This document shows positions 53,319 through 62,608 of a DNA stretch of 64,000 nt, in pieces. A program made the translations under genes and the position numbers. The stretch lies in NCBI GenBank assembly GCA_016125165.1, contig WGMH01000007.1:153531-217530 (forward strand). The letters run 5' to 3'. Each line of letters begins with the position of its first letter. Position 1 is the first letter of the stretch. The notes under the pieces are model-generated. The model was given only the letters and a program-made list of their open reading frames with translations. It ran no database searches and was not told the DNA's origin. The stretch is from Alphaproteobacteria bacterium. Its GTDB lineage: Bacteria; Pseudomonadota; Alphaproteobacteria; Micropepsales; Micropepsaceae.

Positions 53319-54325
53319 GCGAAGACCTCTCCCGAAAACTTGAAGGCTACCTGCGCGGCGTGCTCGAAGCCCCGGAACTGACCGTTTCGGCATTGACCCG
53401 CATACCAGGCGGCGCCAGCCGTGAAACCTATCGTTTCCGGGCAACCTATGGCGGCAACGAACGCGGCCTTATCTTGCGCCGCGATCCGCCTGCGAGCCTC
53501 ATTAACACCGAACGCTCAATCGAATATCGCGCCTACAAGGCGTTTCACGCGCTTGGCCTGCCGGTTCCCGAACCCATCGCTCTTGAGCTCTCCCATGACG
53601 CATTGGAGCGGCCCTTCTTCATCATGGAAGAGATCGAGAATTGCGCCGTCGGTTCCATCATGGCCGTCGATCCCTATGGTGCGCATACCCAGAAGATCGG
53701 CGAGCAGTTCTTCACGATTCTCGGCCGCATTGCGCAGGCCGATCCGCAGAGGATTGGTCTTGGCGACATTGATGGAAGCACCATCAAGAGCAATTGCTGG
53801 AAGCATGAACTCGCACGCTGGGAAGCGGAAATCGATGAGGACGAACGCGAACCGCAGCCGATCGTGCGCGCCGCGATTCGTTGGTTGAAGAAACATCCGC
53901 CGCCGCCCGCACAGAAAATCTCCGTGGTGCATGGCGATTACCGCACAGGGAATTTTCTGTTTGATGGCAATGGCGATATTCGCGCCATCCTTGATTGGGA
54001 AATGACGCATCTGGGTGATCCGCTCGAAGACCTGGGCTGGGCGCTTGATCCGCTGTGGACGCGCAATGAAGGGGCCTCCGGCACAATTCCACGCGCAGAA
54101 GCGATCGCTATCTGGGAGAATGTAAGCGGGCTCAAATGCGACCCCGAAGCCTTTCGCTGGTGGGAAATCTTTGCCAGCCTGAAAGGTGCAGCGATCTGGA
54201 TTTCGGCGGCGCGCGAATATAGCGAAGCGCGCAACCCTGATCCGATCAATGCCTTTTCCGGCTGGTATTGCCTCGCTTTTCACAACAATGTTCTGGCCAA
54301 TCGCATCGCGGAGCTTCTGCCATGA
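53315..54325 (+). CDS. aminoglycoside-phosphotransferase-family kinase
   Basis: A 336-residue small-molecule kinase with the APH fold: VVHGDYRTGNFLFDG (Brenner motif, catalytic Asp) and ILDWEMTHLGDPLEDLGW (metal-binding Asp). The nucleotide-binding start is RIPGGASRETYRF. These family members phosphorylate many alcohols; drug resistance is not implied. Couples to the DUF7064-like gene (ATGA overlap) and to the next gene by a 4-nt overlap. Confidence 0.9.
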   Translation: MSEDLSRKLEGYLRGVLEAPELTVSALTRIPGGASRETYRFRATYGGNERGLILRRDPPASLINTERSIEYRAYKAFHALGLPVPEPIALELSHDALERPFFIMEEIENCAVGSIMAVDPYGAHTQKIGEQFFTILGRIAQADPQRIGLGDIDGSTIKSNCWKHELARWEAEIDEDEREPQPIVRAAIRWLKKHPPPPAQKISVVHGDYRTGNFLFDGNGDIRAILDWEMTHLGDPLEDLGWALDPLWTRNEGASGTIPRAEAIAIWENVSGLKCDPEAFRWWEIFASLKGAAIWISAAREYSEARNPDPINAFSGWYCLAFHNNVLANRIAELLP

Positions 54326-54768
54326 AGCCGGAAGTCGATCAGATCCTGCAGTTCGGCGCTGGCCATCTCATGGCGAGCATCGCTCCGCTCCTGCCCCCTG
54401 GGTATGATCAGGGCACGGCGGCGCTGACAGGAATTGTTCTGCTCCTTTCCGCGCAGGAGTACGATCGCGCCGCGGACATTCGCGTCAAGGAAAATGCCGA
54501 GATCCGCGCGCTGCTCGGCGAACTTGCGGGCACCACGAATGATGCCAAGCTGAAAGCCGACATTGAAGCCGCAGCCAGGTCCACTGATCCTTCGCTGGCC
54601 ATCTCGGTTTTGAATGAAGGCAATTACGCTCTGCGCCGCCTGCTGATTGACCTGCACACCCATTTCGATTCACGCGAAGACGACGCGGCGCGCGCGTCCG
54701 CAAAGCGTATCTGGCAGGCCATGAAAATTTTCGCGGCGCGGCGCGTGCTCACTTCTCCCACCGGTTGA
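54322..54768 (+). CDS. helical protein of unknown function
   Basis: A 148-residue all-helical soluble protein, unrecognised. It has acidic and Ala-rich helices (QEYDRAADIRVKENAEIRAL) and no signal peptide. Similar small genes occur beside such kinases. Overlaps the kinase stop by 4 nt and its own stop overlaps the following MFS start (TTGA), so all four genes form a translationally coupled chain. Confidence 0.65.
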   Translation: MKPEVDQILQFGAGHLMASIAPLLPPGYDQGTAALTGIVLLLSAQEYDRAADIRVKENAEIRALLGELAGTTNDAKLKADIEAAARSTDPSLAISVLNEGNYALRRLLIDLHTHFDSREDDAARASAKRIWQAMKIFAARRVLTSPTG

Positions 54769-55982
54769 ATTCCTTGCGCAACGTCGCCTTCAAGCTCTCC
54801 CTTGCGCAGGGAGCCTCCGGCCTTGTAGGCGGCGCCTATGTGCCCTTTTTTGGTGCATGGCTTGCCTGGCGTGGTCTATCGGCAACGGATATCAGCACCG
54901 TTTTGGCAATAGGGATGCTGCTTCGCGTGGTGGCCGCCCCGTTAAGCGGTCTCATAGCCGATGCGCGCAACGACCGACGCGGCGTGATGCTAACGCTGAA
55001 CGTCGTGGTGCTTGTCGCCTATGCCAGCTTCAATTGGCCCAGCGGCTTTTATGGGGTCGCAGTCGCAACGATCATTGGCAGCATCGGCCTGGGCGCCACC
55101 TCTCCGCTGCTGGAAAGCGTCAGCGTAAGGCTCTCGGAACGCTTCGGATTCGACTACGGACGCGTGAGGCTTTGGGCCTCATCCATTTATGTAGGCGGCA
55201 ATGTGCTTTCGGGTATCGCGGTATCGATATTTGGCCTCTGGATCATCGCGCCCTGGCTGACATTTGCGCTGATCGCGAATGTGGCAGCCTCGTACTTGCT
55301 GCCGAAACCGCGAACCGATACGCCGAGAAGCGACTTCAGCGTGCGGCTGCGGGCAATCTTCGCCGAAGCGCGCGAACTTTTGGCAATGCCGGTGTTTCTC
55401 ATCTTTCTATGCGCTGCAGGTCTTGCGCAGGGTAGCCACGCCTTCCTCTACGGCTATGCCGGGCTTCACTGGCGTGCACTGGGCTATAGCGGAGCACTCA
55501 TTGGCGTTCTGGTGCCCATCGGAATTCTCGTCGAAATAGCGCTGTTCTCTGTGTCGTTACGCGTTTTCCGGCTGATGGGTGCGCCTTTGCTTCTGATATT
55601 CGGCGGGCTGGGCTGTCTGTTTCGCTGGACGATTCTTGGGTTCGATCCCCCATTGGCGCTCGTATTTCTTGCCCAGTCGCTGCACGGATTTTCTTTCGCC
55701 ATGTCCCACCTGGGCGCGATGTATTTCATCCTGAAGGCCGTACCGCCCCGCCTTTCTGCCACGGCACAAAGTCTCTACGCGGTTGCTTCATCCGGCGTAT
55801 TCATGGGCCTCGGCACGTTCGCGTCAGGCCCTCTCTATTCGGTGTATGGCGGTGGTGCGTATTTCCTGATGGCGGCAATGGGTGCGGGGGCTGCCCTGTT
55901 CGCCCTACTTCTCATGCGTAGATGGCATGGCGGACGAATCACCACTCAGATCGAAACCGAAGAAGGCCATGATACAATTTGA
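54765..55982 (+). CDS. MFS transporter (LacY/HcaT-like)
   Basis: A 405-residue 12-helix transporter of the MFS_1-like/PPP-type family (phenylpropionate-type transporters): start FKLSLAQGASGLVGGAYVPFF and the loop LIADARNDRRG. TTG 54765 overlaps the previous stop; TTG 54774 is also possible. Probably imports the compound handled by the upstream kinase (inference). Converges on xerC. Confidence 0.85.
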   Translation: MNSLRNVAFKLSLAQGASGLVGGAYVPFFGAWLAWRGLSATDISTVLAIGMLLRVVAAPLSGLIADARNDRRGVMLTLNVVVLVAYASFNWPSGFYGVAVATIIGSIGLGATSPLLESVSVRLSERFGFDYGRVRLWASSIYVGGNVLSGIAVSIFGLWIIAPWLTFALIANVAASYLLPKPRTDTPRSDFSVRLRAIFAEARELLAMPVFLIFLCAAGLAQGSHAFLYGYAGLHWRALGYSGALIGVLVPIGILVEIALFSVSLRVFRLMGAPLLLIFGGLGCLFRWTILGFDPPLALVFLAQSLHGFSFAMSHLGAMYFILKAVPPRLSATAQSLYAVASSGVFMGLGTFASGPLYSVYGGGAYFLMAAMGAGAALFALLLMRRWHGGRITTQIETEEGHDTI

Positions 55983-55988
55983 GGCGGA

Positions 55989-56900
55989 TTATCGGGCGCG
56001 CGGATGCGCCTTGGTATAGATATCTCGCAAGCGGCTGGTTTCCACCTCGGTATATGTTTGCGTGGTGGTGAGTGCGGCATGCCCCAGCAATTCCTGCACA
56101 CTGCGCAGATCGCCGCCACCGGCCAGCACATGCGTGGCGAATGAATGCCGTAGCGCATGTGGCGTTGCTGATTCCGGCAGACCAAGTGCGCCACGGAGCC
56201 GCTGCATCAGGGCTTGCGCTTCACGTGGGCTCATTGCCTTGCCACGCCGAGAAAGGAAGAGCGGCGAATCGGCACGAACCGGAAAGGGAATCTGCGCCGC
56301 ATAAGCATCGATTGCCTCACTTACAATTTCCAACACTGGCACGCTGCGCTCCTTGCGACCCTTGCCGACAATATTGAGCGTGCGACCCAGCGGGACATCG
56401 CCGCGCTTCAGACTTAACGCTTCGGAGATGCGCAGACCGACGCCATAAAGCAGCGTAAGGAGCGCCGCATCGCGCGCGGCGATCCATGCAATGTCGTTCG
56501 ATCCGGCTTGTTCGATAGCACGGGCGGCATCCCGCTCGGTCAGGGGTCGCGGCAGGGAACGGGCGATGCGCGGGGTGCGAATGGCACGAGCTGCCGGATT
56601 CGCCAAAATATTCTCACGGGTGAGATGCCCGAAAAAGCTGCGGATAGCCGCCAACGCGCGTTGCACACCACGCGGCCCGAGCCCTTCATTCCGTCGCGCG
56701 GTGATGAACGCACGAAAATCTGCGGGGGTAAGCGCCGCCAGCACGCCTTCATCGGGCTGGCGGCCAATGTGGGTGTTTTGGAACGCGAGAAAGCGCTCCA
56801 GGTCGTCACCATAGGCGCGCAACGTATGCGGGCTTACACGCTTTTCATGCGCCAGCGCATCGAGCCAGAGGCGTTTCAGATCTTCGGCAGATCGAGCCAT
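55989..56900 (-). CDS. xerC: tyrosine recombinase XerC
   Basis: A 303-residue site-specific recombinase that resolves chromosome dimers at dif with XerD. Catalytic residues are Arg157 (GLRISE), Lys180 (VGKGRKER), His248 and Arg251 (HALRHSFATH), His274 (LGHAALTTTQ) and Tyr283. The N-terminal SAM-like core-binding domain occupies residues 1-105. Its start lies inside the 3' end of the DUF484 gene (25-nt overlap), so the two are co-translated. The DUF484-xerC/priA arrangement is common in this class. Confidence 0.93.
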   Translation of the reverse strand: MARSAEDLKRLWLDALAHEKRVSPHTLRAYGDDLERFLAFQNTHIGRQPDEGVLAALTPADFRAFITARRNEGLGPRGVQRALAAIRSFFGHLTRENILANPAARAIRTPRIARSLPRPLTERDAARAIEQAGSNDIAWIAARDAALLTLLYGVGLRISEALSLKRGDVPLGRTLNIVGKGRKERSVPVLEIVSEAIDAYAAQIPFPVRADSPLFLSRRGKAMSPREAQALMQRLRGALGLPESATPHALRHSFATHVLAGGGDLRSVQELLGHAALTTTQTYTEVETSRLRDIYTKAHPRAR

Positions 56901-57586
56901 GCACGGATCGCACGTTCAAGCGCGCGCGCAAAATACCTGAGATCGCTCGCAGCTTCATCCCCCTCGAAGCGCCCAGCGTCTTCAGCGCCCAGGACAAACA
57001 GCGCGGCGGGTGCATTATGACCGATCTTGAGCCGGAAAACGGCAAGACTCCTGCACACATCGCCGCCGGGTCCGAGCAGTATGCCGCCGCCACCCGACAA
57101 AATAGCACCCATGCCATCGCGTCCCAGAACCAGGTTCGCAGTGCCAGGAGAAATCAGACGGACCCCCTTGGTGCCGGTCGGTGCAATCCCGTCTTCTCCC
57201 TCGATGCACAGGACCGCATGCGACGCCGAAAAGGCGGGGGCAGATGACGTCGCGACGCCAATAGCCTCTTCGAATGTGCGTGCATCCAGCAACTCCAGCA
57301 CCAGGCGACGTACCCCCGCGCCCAGCCTGGCGGCGGCATCGCGCACCGCGATCAGTCCATCCCGCTCGGATTTCAGCTTGGCGTTTTCCGCGGCCAACCG
57401 GTCGATCACGAAGCTCTGAAAATCTCGCACTTCGCCCGGTGCAAAGCGCTCGGGGAGCAGCAATGCCAGAAGCTCGCCATCCTGCGCCAGCTTTTCGCGG
57501 TTCATGCGGACATAGGCCTTTACCGCTTCCGCAGCGGCTTCTGCCGGGGCTCTTGCTTCTGCGCGTTCGCTCATGCTTTGCGGCAT
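56876..57586 (-). CDS. DUF484 family protein
   Basis: A protein of about 236 residues upstream of xerC. A coiled-coil N-terminus (from VKAYVRMNREKLAQDGELLA through FVIDRLAAENAKLKSE) is followed by a GAF-like domain: SPGTANLVLGRDGM and AVFRLKIGHNAPAALFVLG. The function is unknown. Start at ATG 57586; ATG 57574 is equally possible. Only 33 nt separate this start from priA, so divergent promoters must overlap within or beyond the genes. Confidence 0.82.
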   Translation of the reverse strand: MPQSMSERAEARAPAEAAAEAVKAYVRMNREKLAQDGELLALLLPERFAPGEVRDFQSFVIDRLAAENAKLKSERDGLIAVRDAAARLGAGVRRLVLELLDARTFEEAIGVATSSAPAFSASHAVLCIEGEDGIAPTGTKGVRLISPGTANLVLGRDGMGAILSGGGGILLGPGGDVCRSLAVFRLKIGHNAPAALFVLGAEDAGRFEGDEAASDLRYFARALERAIRAWLDLPKI

Positions 57587-57619
57587 TGACCAAAAAGAAT
57601 CGCTGGCCAAAGTGTACCC

Positions 57620-59824
57620 ATGAAGAACGCCGCCTTGAAGCCCGGTATGGCCGCGGCGCAACACGCAACGCGGATTGGCGTACTTCTGCCACTGCCGCTG
57701 GCGGGCCCTTACGACTATGTCATCCGCCAAATACCAGCGCCGCCACGCGGAACGCTGGTAATCGCGCCGCTCGGCTCGCGTGAAATGCTGGGCGCGGTGT
57801 GGACAGACGGCGAAGGGGCGCTTGAAGAAAAACGTCTGAAGGCTGTGGAACCCCTTGAGGGCGCACCTACGATACCATTGGCATTGTGTGACTTCATTGA
57901 CTGGGTGGCGCGGTACACTCTGGCTCCGCAGGGACAGGTTCTTGCGCTAGCTCTTCGCGCCCGTAGCGCCTTCGAGCCGGAAGTTCCGCGCATAGCCTAT
58001 GCACGTGGGGGCACAACACCCGCCAAGATGACGCCCGGACGCCAGCGCGTGCTGGCGGTTGCCGCCGATGGTCTGGCGCGGAGCATTCCAGCGCTTGCCG
58101 AAGACGCCAACGCCTCGCCCTCCGTTGTGCGCGGACTGATCGACTGCGGAGCGCTTCAGGCCGTGGAGCTTCCGGAATTTCCGCCGTTCGATGCCCCCGA
58201 TCCGAATTTTGCCGAGCCCGTTCTGAACAACGAACAACACGAAGCGTCCGGGGCGCTGGGTGCAGATGTTCGCGCACACAGCTTCTCGGCATCTTTGCTG
58301 GATGGCATCACCGGATCGGGCAAGACGGAAACCTATTTCGAAGCCGTTGCTGAGGCGCTGCGTTCCGGCAAGCAGACACTGATCCTGCTGCCGGAAATTG
58401 CGCTTACCGTGCAGTTCCTTGACCGCTTCGCCGAACGATTTGGCTGTCGGCCGGCGGAATGGCATAGCGATCTTTCGCAGAAGGAACGTAAGCGCGTCTT
58501 TCGCGCCGTGATGAATGGCGAAGCGCGCGTCGTCGTTGGAGCGCGCTCTGCATTGTTCCTGCCGTTCGAGGACCTTGGTTTGATCATCGTGGATGAGGAA
58601 CACGAGCAGGCGTACAAGCAGGAGGATGGCGTTATCTATCACGCGCGCGACATGGCAGTGGTCCGTGCAAGGCTGGAACATTGCCCGATCGTACTCGCCA
58701 GCGCGACACCCTCGCTTGAAAGCCACTACAATGCACAGTCCGGCCGATATCGCTGGCTGCGCCTGCGCGAGCGGCACGGCGCAGCCAGGCTGCCCGACAT
58801 CAAGCTGATCGATTTGCGGCAGGAACGCGCGGAGCCGGGGACATGGCTTTCCGATCCTCTGCGCAAGGCGATCGCAGCAACACTGGATGCGCAGGAGCAG
58901 GCCATGCTGTTCCTCAACCGACGGGGATATGCTCCCCTTACTCTCTGCGAGTGCTGCGGCCACAAGATGACGTGCCGGGATTGCTCATCGTGGCTGGTAG
59001 AACATCGCTATCACCGGCGCCTGACCTGCCATCATTGCGGCTATAGCGAACACACGCCGGCCAACTGTCCGCAATGCGGAGCCGCAGGAAGCCTGATTGC
59101 CTGCGGCCCTGGCGTGGAACGCGTGGCCGAGGAATTTCGCAATCTCTTTCCGCATGCACGTATGGCAATCGCCTCGTCGGACACCATGCATGGGCCGCTG
59201 GAAACCCAGGCCGCCATTCGCGCCATCGCCAAGCGGGAGATCGACGTGGTGATCGGTACGCAGATTGTCGCCAAAGGACATCACTTCCCGCAACTGACGC
59301 TGGTGGGTGTGATCGATGCCGACCTCGGTGGATCGGATGGCGACCTGCGCGCCCGCGAAAGAACGTTTCAGCTTCTGCATCAGGTGGCCGGCCGCGCGGG
59401 CCGCGCCGAAAAGCCTGGACTTGTGCTGGTTCAGACACGCAACCCACAGGATACAGTGATGCAGGCACTGGCGAACACCGACCGCGAATCCTTCTATACA
59501 CAGGAAACCCGATGGCGAGAGCGCGCGCATGCTCCGCCATTTGGGCGGCTGGCAGCGCTCATTCTATCCGGCGTGGACGATGATCTCGTTCGTGAGACAG
59601 GCAAGGTACTGGCGAACGCGGCTCCATCCGCACGCGGCGTGCGTGTGTGGGGGCCAACACCGGCCTTCTATCATCTTTTGCGCGGCCAAACGCGTGAGCG
59701 ATTGTTGGTGCAGACTGAAAAGAGTGTGGACGTGCAGGCCTATCTTCGCACGTGGCTCGACTCGGTAAAAATACCGAACAATGTCCGCCTTGCAGTCGAC
59801 ATTGATCCGGTCAGTTTTTTTTGA
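57620..59824 (+). CDS. priA: primosomal protein N' (helicase PriA)
   Basis: A 734-residue replication-restart helicase. The N-terminal DNA-binding region is followed by Walker A GITGSGKTE (about residue 229), DEEHE (DEAH-box, about 324), and a zinc region with four Cys pairs (ECCGHKMTCRDC, TCHHCG, NCPQCG), then helicase motifs GTQIVAKGHHFP and HQVAGRAGRA. ATG 57620 with the frame preserved throughout. Overlaps the convergent DUF1801 gene by 14 nt. Confidence 0.94.
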   Translation: MKNAALKPGMAAAQHATRIGVLLPLPLAGPYDYVIRQIPAPPRGTLVIAPLGSREMLGAVWTDGEGALEEKRLKAVEPLEGAPTIPLALCDFIDWVARYTLAPQGQVLALALRARSAFEPEVPRIAYARGGTTPAKMTPGRQRVLAVAADGLARSIPALAEDANASPSVVRGLIDCGALQAVELPEFPPFDAPDPNFAEPVLNNEQHEASGALGADVRAHSFSASLLDGITGSGKTETYFEAVAEALRSGKQTLILLPEIALTVQFLDRFAERFGCRPAEWHSDLSQKERKRVFRAVMNGEARVVVGARSALFLPFEDLGLIIVDEEHEQAYKQEDGVIYHARDMAVVRARLEHCPIVLASATPSLESHYNAQSGRYRWLRLRERHGAARLPDIKLIDLRQERAEPGTWLSDPLRKAIAATLDAQEQAMLFLNRRGYAPLTLCECCGHKMTCRDCSSWLVEHRYHRRLTCHHCGYSEHTPANCPQCGAAGSLIACGPGVERVAEEFRNLFPHARMAIASSDTMHGPLETQAAIRAIAKREIDVVIGTQIVAKGHHFPQLTLVGVIDADLGGSDGDLRARERTFQLLHQVAGRAGRAEKPGLVLVQTRNPQDTVMQALANTDRESFYTQETRWRERAHAPPFGRLAALILSGVDDDLVRETGKVLANAAPSARGVRVWGPTPAFYHLLRGQTRERLLVQTEKSVDVQAYLRTWLDSVKIPNNVRLAVDIDPVSFF

Positions 59825-60188
59825 CGGCTTTGTTGCGCGCCATTTGCGCATTGCGCTTGAGGCCCGCCGAGATGAGCTTGCCGATCAGTGCCGCCGGCAA
59901 TGGCGCATCCAGTGGAAATCTGACTGTTCCCTTGGACGTCTTGAAATTTGCAAGTTCTGCTTTGAAGTCGGCAACAATGGCGCCTGGAAAGAACCCGATG
60001 TGATTCTTGAACAGCGCAAATCCTGCAAGCGCTCCCTGATGCCTGTAATAAGGCATGCCATAACTAATGCATTCTTCGGCCTTTGGTGCCGCATTGCAAA
60101 TGATAGCGCGCATCTCCTCGAGTTTTGGCCGCAGGGCCTCCGGCGCAGCATTGATATACGCGTCGACACTTTTGGCCACCGGCGCCAT
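59811..60188 (-). CDS. DUF1801 family protein
   Basis: A 125-residue small protein of the DUF1801 (YdhG/YobT-like) family: VDAYINAAPEALRPKLEEMR, ECISYGMPYYR and the end ALIGKLISAGLKRN. The role is unknown; the name iron chaperone is from distant relatives. ATG 60188 is used; GTG 60194 overlapping the leuC stop is possible. Follows leuC directly and converges on priA. Confidence 0.82.
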   Translation of the reverse strand: MAPVAKSVDAYINAAPEALRPKLEEMRAIICNAAPKAEECISYGMPYYRHQGALAGFALFKNHIGFFPGAIVADFKAELANFKTSKGTVRFPLDAPLPAALIGKLISAGLKRNAQMARNKAVKKN

Positions 60189-60190
60189 TC

Positions 60191-61606
60191 TCACAGGTAT
60201 TCCCGCACGTCCGTCAGATGCCCGGCAATCGCTGCAGCGGCGGCCATGGCGGGAGAGAGCAAATGCGTACGTCCGCCCCGGCCCTGACGGCCCTCGAAAT
60301 TACGATTTGATGTGGAGGCGCAGCGCTCGCCCGGCTCCAGCCTGTCGGCGTTCATGGCAAGACACATCGAACAACCCGGCTCACGCCATTCAAAGCCTGC
60401 TGCGGTGAAGATGGCATCGAGGCCCTCTTCCTCGGCCTGTGCCTTCACGAGGCCGGACCCCGGCACAACCATGGCTCCCACGTGCGAAGCGACTTTGCGC
60501 CCCCTCGCGATGGCGGCCGCAGCGCGCAGATCTTCAATACGCCCATTGGTGCAGGAGCCGATGAACACACGATCCACCTTGATCTCAGAAAGTCTGGTAC
60601 CCGGCTTCAGGTCCATGTAGCCGAGCGCACGTTCGATGCCAGCGCGCTGATTGCCATCGGCAACAGCGGCAGGATCAGGAACAATCCCGGAAATCGGCAG
60701 GGCCTGTTCTGGCGAGGTGCCCCAGGTGACCATCGGCGGAATGTCTCGCGCCTCCAGAACGATTTCGGCATCGAATGATGCGCCTTCGTCGGATTTCAGC
60801 GTGCGCCAGTACATTAGTGCCGCTTCGAACGCGGCGCCCTTGGGCGCGCGAGGACGGCCCGCGACATATGCGAATGTCGTCTCGTCGGGCGCAATCAGTC
60901 CAGCGCGCGCGCCACCTTCAATGGTCATGTTGCAAAGAGTCATGCGGCCTTCCATCGAAAGACTGCGTACAGCTTCGCCCGCATACTCGATCACATAGCC
61001 CGTGCCGCCAGCGGTGCCGATTTTTGCGATGATAGCGAGCGCCATGTCTTTTGCCGTCACGCCAATCGGCAAGGTGCCGTTCACCGTGACCCGCATGTTG
61101 CGGGACTTGGGTATCGAGAGCGTTTGCGTGGCAAGCACATGCTCGACTTCGGAAGTGCCGATACCAAACGCCAGAGCCCCGAACGCGCCGTGGGTAGAGG
61201 TATGCGAGTCACCGCAGACGATGGTGGTACCCGGTAGCGTCCAGCCCTGTTCCGGCCCCACGATATGCACAATACCCTGCCGGATATCACTCATGGGCAG
61301 GTATTCGATTCCGAAATCCCTGGCATTCTTTTCCAGCGTTGCCACCTGGGTGGCGGATTCCGGGTCAGAGATACCGGCGGCCCGGTTTGTGGTGGGCACG
61401 TTGTGGTCTGGAACTGCGAGGGTGAGGGCCGGGCGGCGCACCCCGCGGCCGGAGTTCCGGAGGCCCTCGAAAGCCTGTGGGCTGGTGACTTCATGGACCA
61501 GATGCCGGTCGATGTAGATGACCGGGGCCTCGCCAGGGGTGGAATGAACCAGATGGGCTTCCCAAATCTTGTCGTAGAGCGTCTTCACGGTGATCGAACC
61601 TTGCAT
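60191..61606 (-). CDS. leuC: 3-isopropylmalate dehydratase large subunit
   Basis: A 471-residue aconitase-family enzyme of leucine biosynthesis; isomerises 2- to 3-isopropylmalate with LeuD. The 4Fe-4S ligands are Cys in [11 protein letters not shown] and the pair in [10 protein letters not shown]; also [22 protein letters not shown] 61606 gives the usual [14 protein letters not shown]-terminus. The small-subunit gene leuD is not beside it; DUF1801 follows instead. Confidence 0.95.
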   Translation of the reverse strand: MQGSITVKTLYDKIWEAHLVHSTPGEAPVIYIDRHLVHEVTSPQAFEGLRNSGRGVRRPALTLAVPDHNVPTTNRAAGISDPESATQVATLEKNARDFGIEYLPMSDIRQGIVHIVGPEQGWTLPGTTIVCGDSHTSTHGAFGALAFGIGTSEVEHVLATQTLSIPKSRNMRVTVNGTLPIGVTAKDMALAIIAKIGTAGGTGYVIEYAGEAVRSLSMEGRMTLCNMTIEGGARAGLIAPDETTFAYVAGRPRAPKGAAFEAALMYWRTLKSDEGASFDAEIVLEARDIPPMVTWGTSPEQALPISGIVPDPAAVADGNQRAGIERALGYMDLKPGTRLSEIKVDRVFIGSCTNGRIEDLRAAAAIARGRKVASHVGAMVVPGSGLVKAQAEEEGLDAIFTAAGFEWREPGCSMCLAMNADRLEPGERCASTSNRNFEGRQGRGGRTHLLSPAMAAAAAIAGHLTDVREYL

Positions 61607-61753
61607 CCTGCTGCCCCAAGGGGCGCTGTTTCTTATCAGCACGACGGGGGTATGGGGCGCAAGCGCGGCATTTTGGGCCCTCCTGCCCCAAGTCTTAAGC
61701 CAATCTTAGAGGGGCATCGCCTACCCTGATCGGGGTTCTGGGAAAAAGCTCCT

Positions 61754-62608
61754 TTGTTTCGCGCGCGGTCCATTCAGACACAGCGGCGCTCGTCGCTGCT
61801 CTCCCGCTATGCCACTGATCTGGGCGAGTTTGTACCGCGCAAGCGGTCCGAGCGGGCGCTGAAGGCTGCGGCAATGGAATCGGCCCTCGCCAACCGCGCC
61901 AAAAGCGAGTTTTTGGCCAATATGAGCCACGAGCTGCGCACCCCGCTGAACGCCATAATCGGCTTTTCGGAAATCATCGTCGCGGATCGCAAGAGCGCCG
62001 ATAACGACAAGCACGGCGAGTACGCCGAGCATATTCATCGCGCCGGCAAGCACCTGCTCGGCATCATTTCGGACATCCTCGATATTTCGAAGATCGAAAG
62101 CGGCACCTTCACGCTTGACCGCGAGCCGCAACCGATCGGCGACCTGATCGAATCCGCAATTGCCATGGTGAAGCCGCGCTTCGATTTGAAAAAACAGACC
62201 TTTGAGGCAAAGGTGGCGAGCGAGCTTCCCGTTCTTGCCATCGACGCACGGCGCATCAAACAGGTGCTGATCAACCTGTTGAGCAATGCGCACAAATTCA
62301 CACCGGAAGGCGGATACGTCCTCCTTCTGGCGGCGCCGGAACGCGGCGGTGGGCTTACGGTCGCTGTCAAGGACAGCGGCATCGGCATGACGCCCGAACA
62401 GATTGCCATTGCGATGAAGCCGTTTGGCCAGATCCATACGACCTATTCTCGCAATTTCGAAGGCACCGGCCTTGGTCTTCCCATCACCAAGGCGCTGATC
62501 GATCAGCATGGCGGCAGACTAGTTATTGCCAGCGAACCCAATCACGGAACCACCGTCGCATTCACGCTACCGCGTCCGGCTCAATTCGGCGCAGGAGTCC
62601 ATCGATGA
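61754..62608 (+). CDS. soluble sensor histidine kinase
   Basis: A 284-residue kinase without membrane helices. The dimerisation/H-box is NMSHELRTPLNAIIGFSE (phospho-acceptor His59), the ATPase domain has N-box LLSNAHKFTPEGG, G1 DSGIGM and G2 GTGLGL. No sensor domain is present beyond a short N-terminus, so input may come through a partner. The start is TTG 61754, weakly supported. Its stop overlaps the next gene's ATG (ATGA). Confidence 0.88.
   Translation: MFRARSIQTQRRSSLLSRYATDLGEFVPRKRSERALKAAAMESALANRAKSEFLANMSHELRTPLNAIIGFSEIIVADRKSADNDKHGEYAEHIHRAGKHLLGIISDILDISKIESGTFTLDREPQPIGDLIESAIAMVKPRFDLKKQTFEAKVASELPVLAIDARRIKQVLINLLSNAHKFTPEGGYVLLLAAPERGGGLTVAVKDSGIGMTPEQIAIAMKPFGQIHTTYSRNFEGTGLGLPITKALIDQHGGRLVIASEPNHGTTVAFTLPRPAQFGAGVHR

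Noticed and set aside
56876..56900. xerC and DUF484 overlap as a possible frameshifted fusion
   Set aside because: Both proteins have complete, recognisable ends and a short overlap is normal for this gene pair.
61607..61753. A leucine leader peptide/attenuator upstream of leuC
   Set aside because: The only short minus-strand frame (ATG to [14 protein letters not shown]) has no run of Leu codons and no paired hairpin/T-run.
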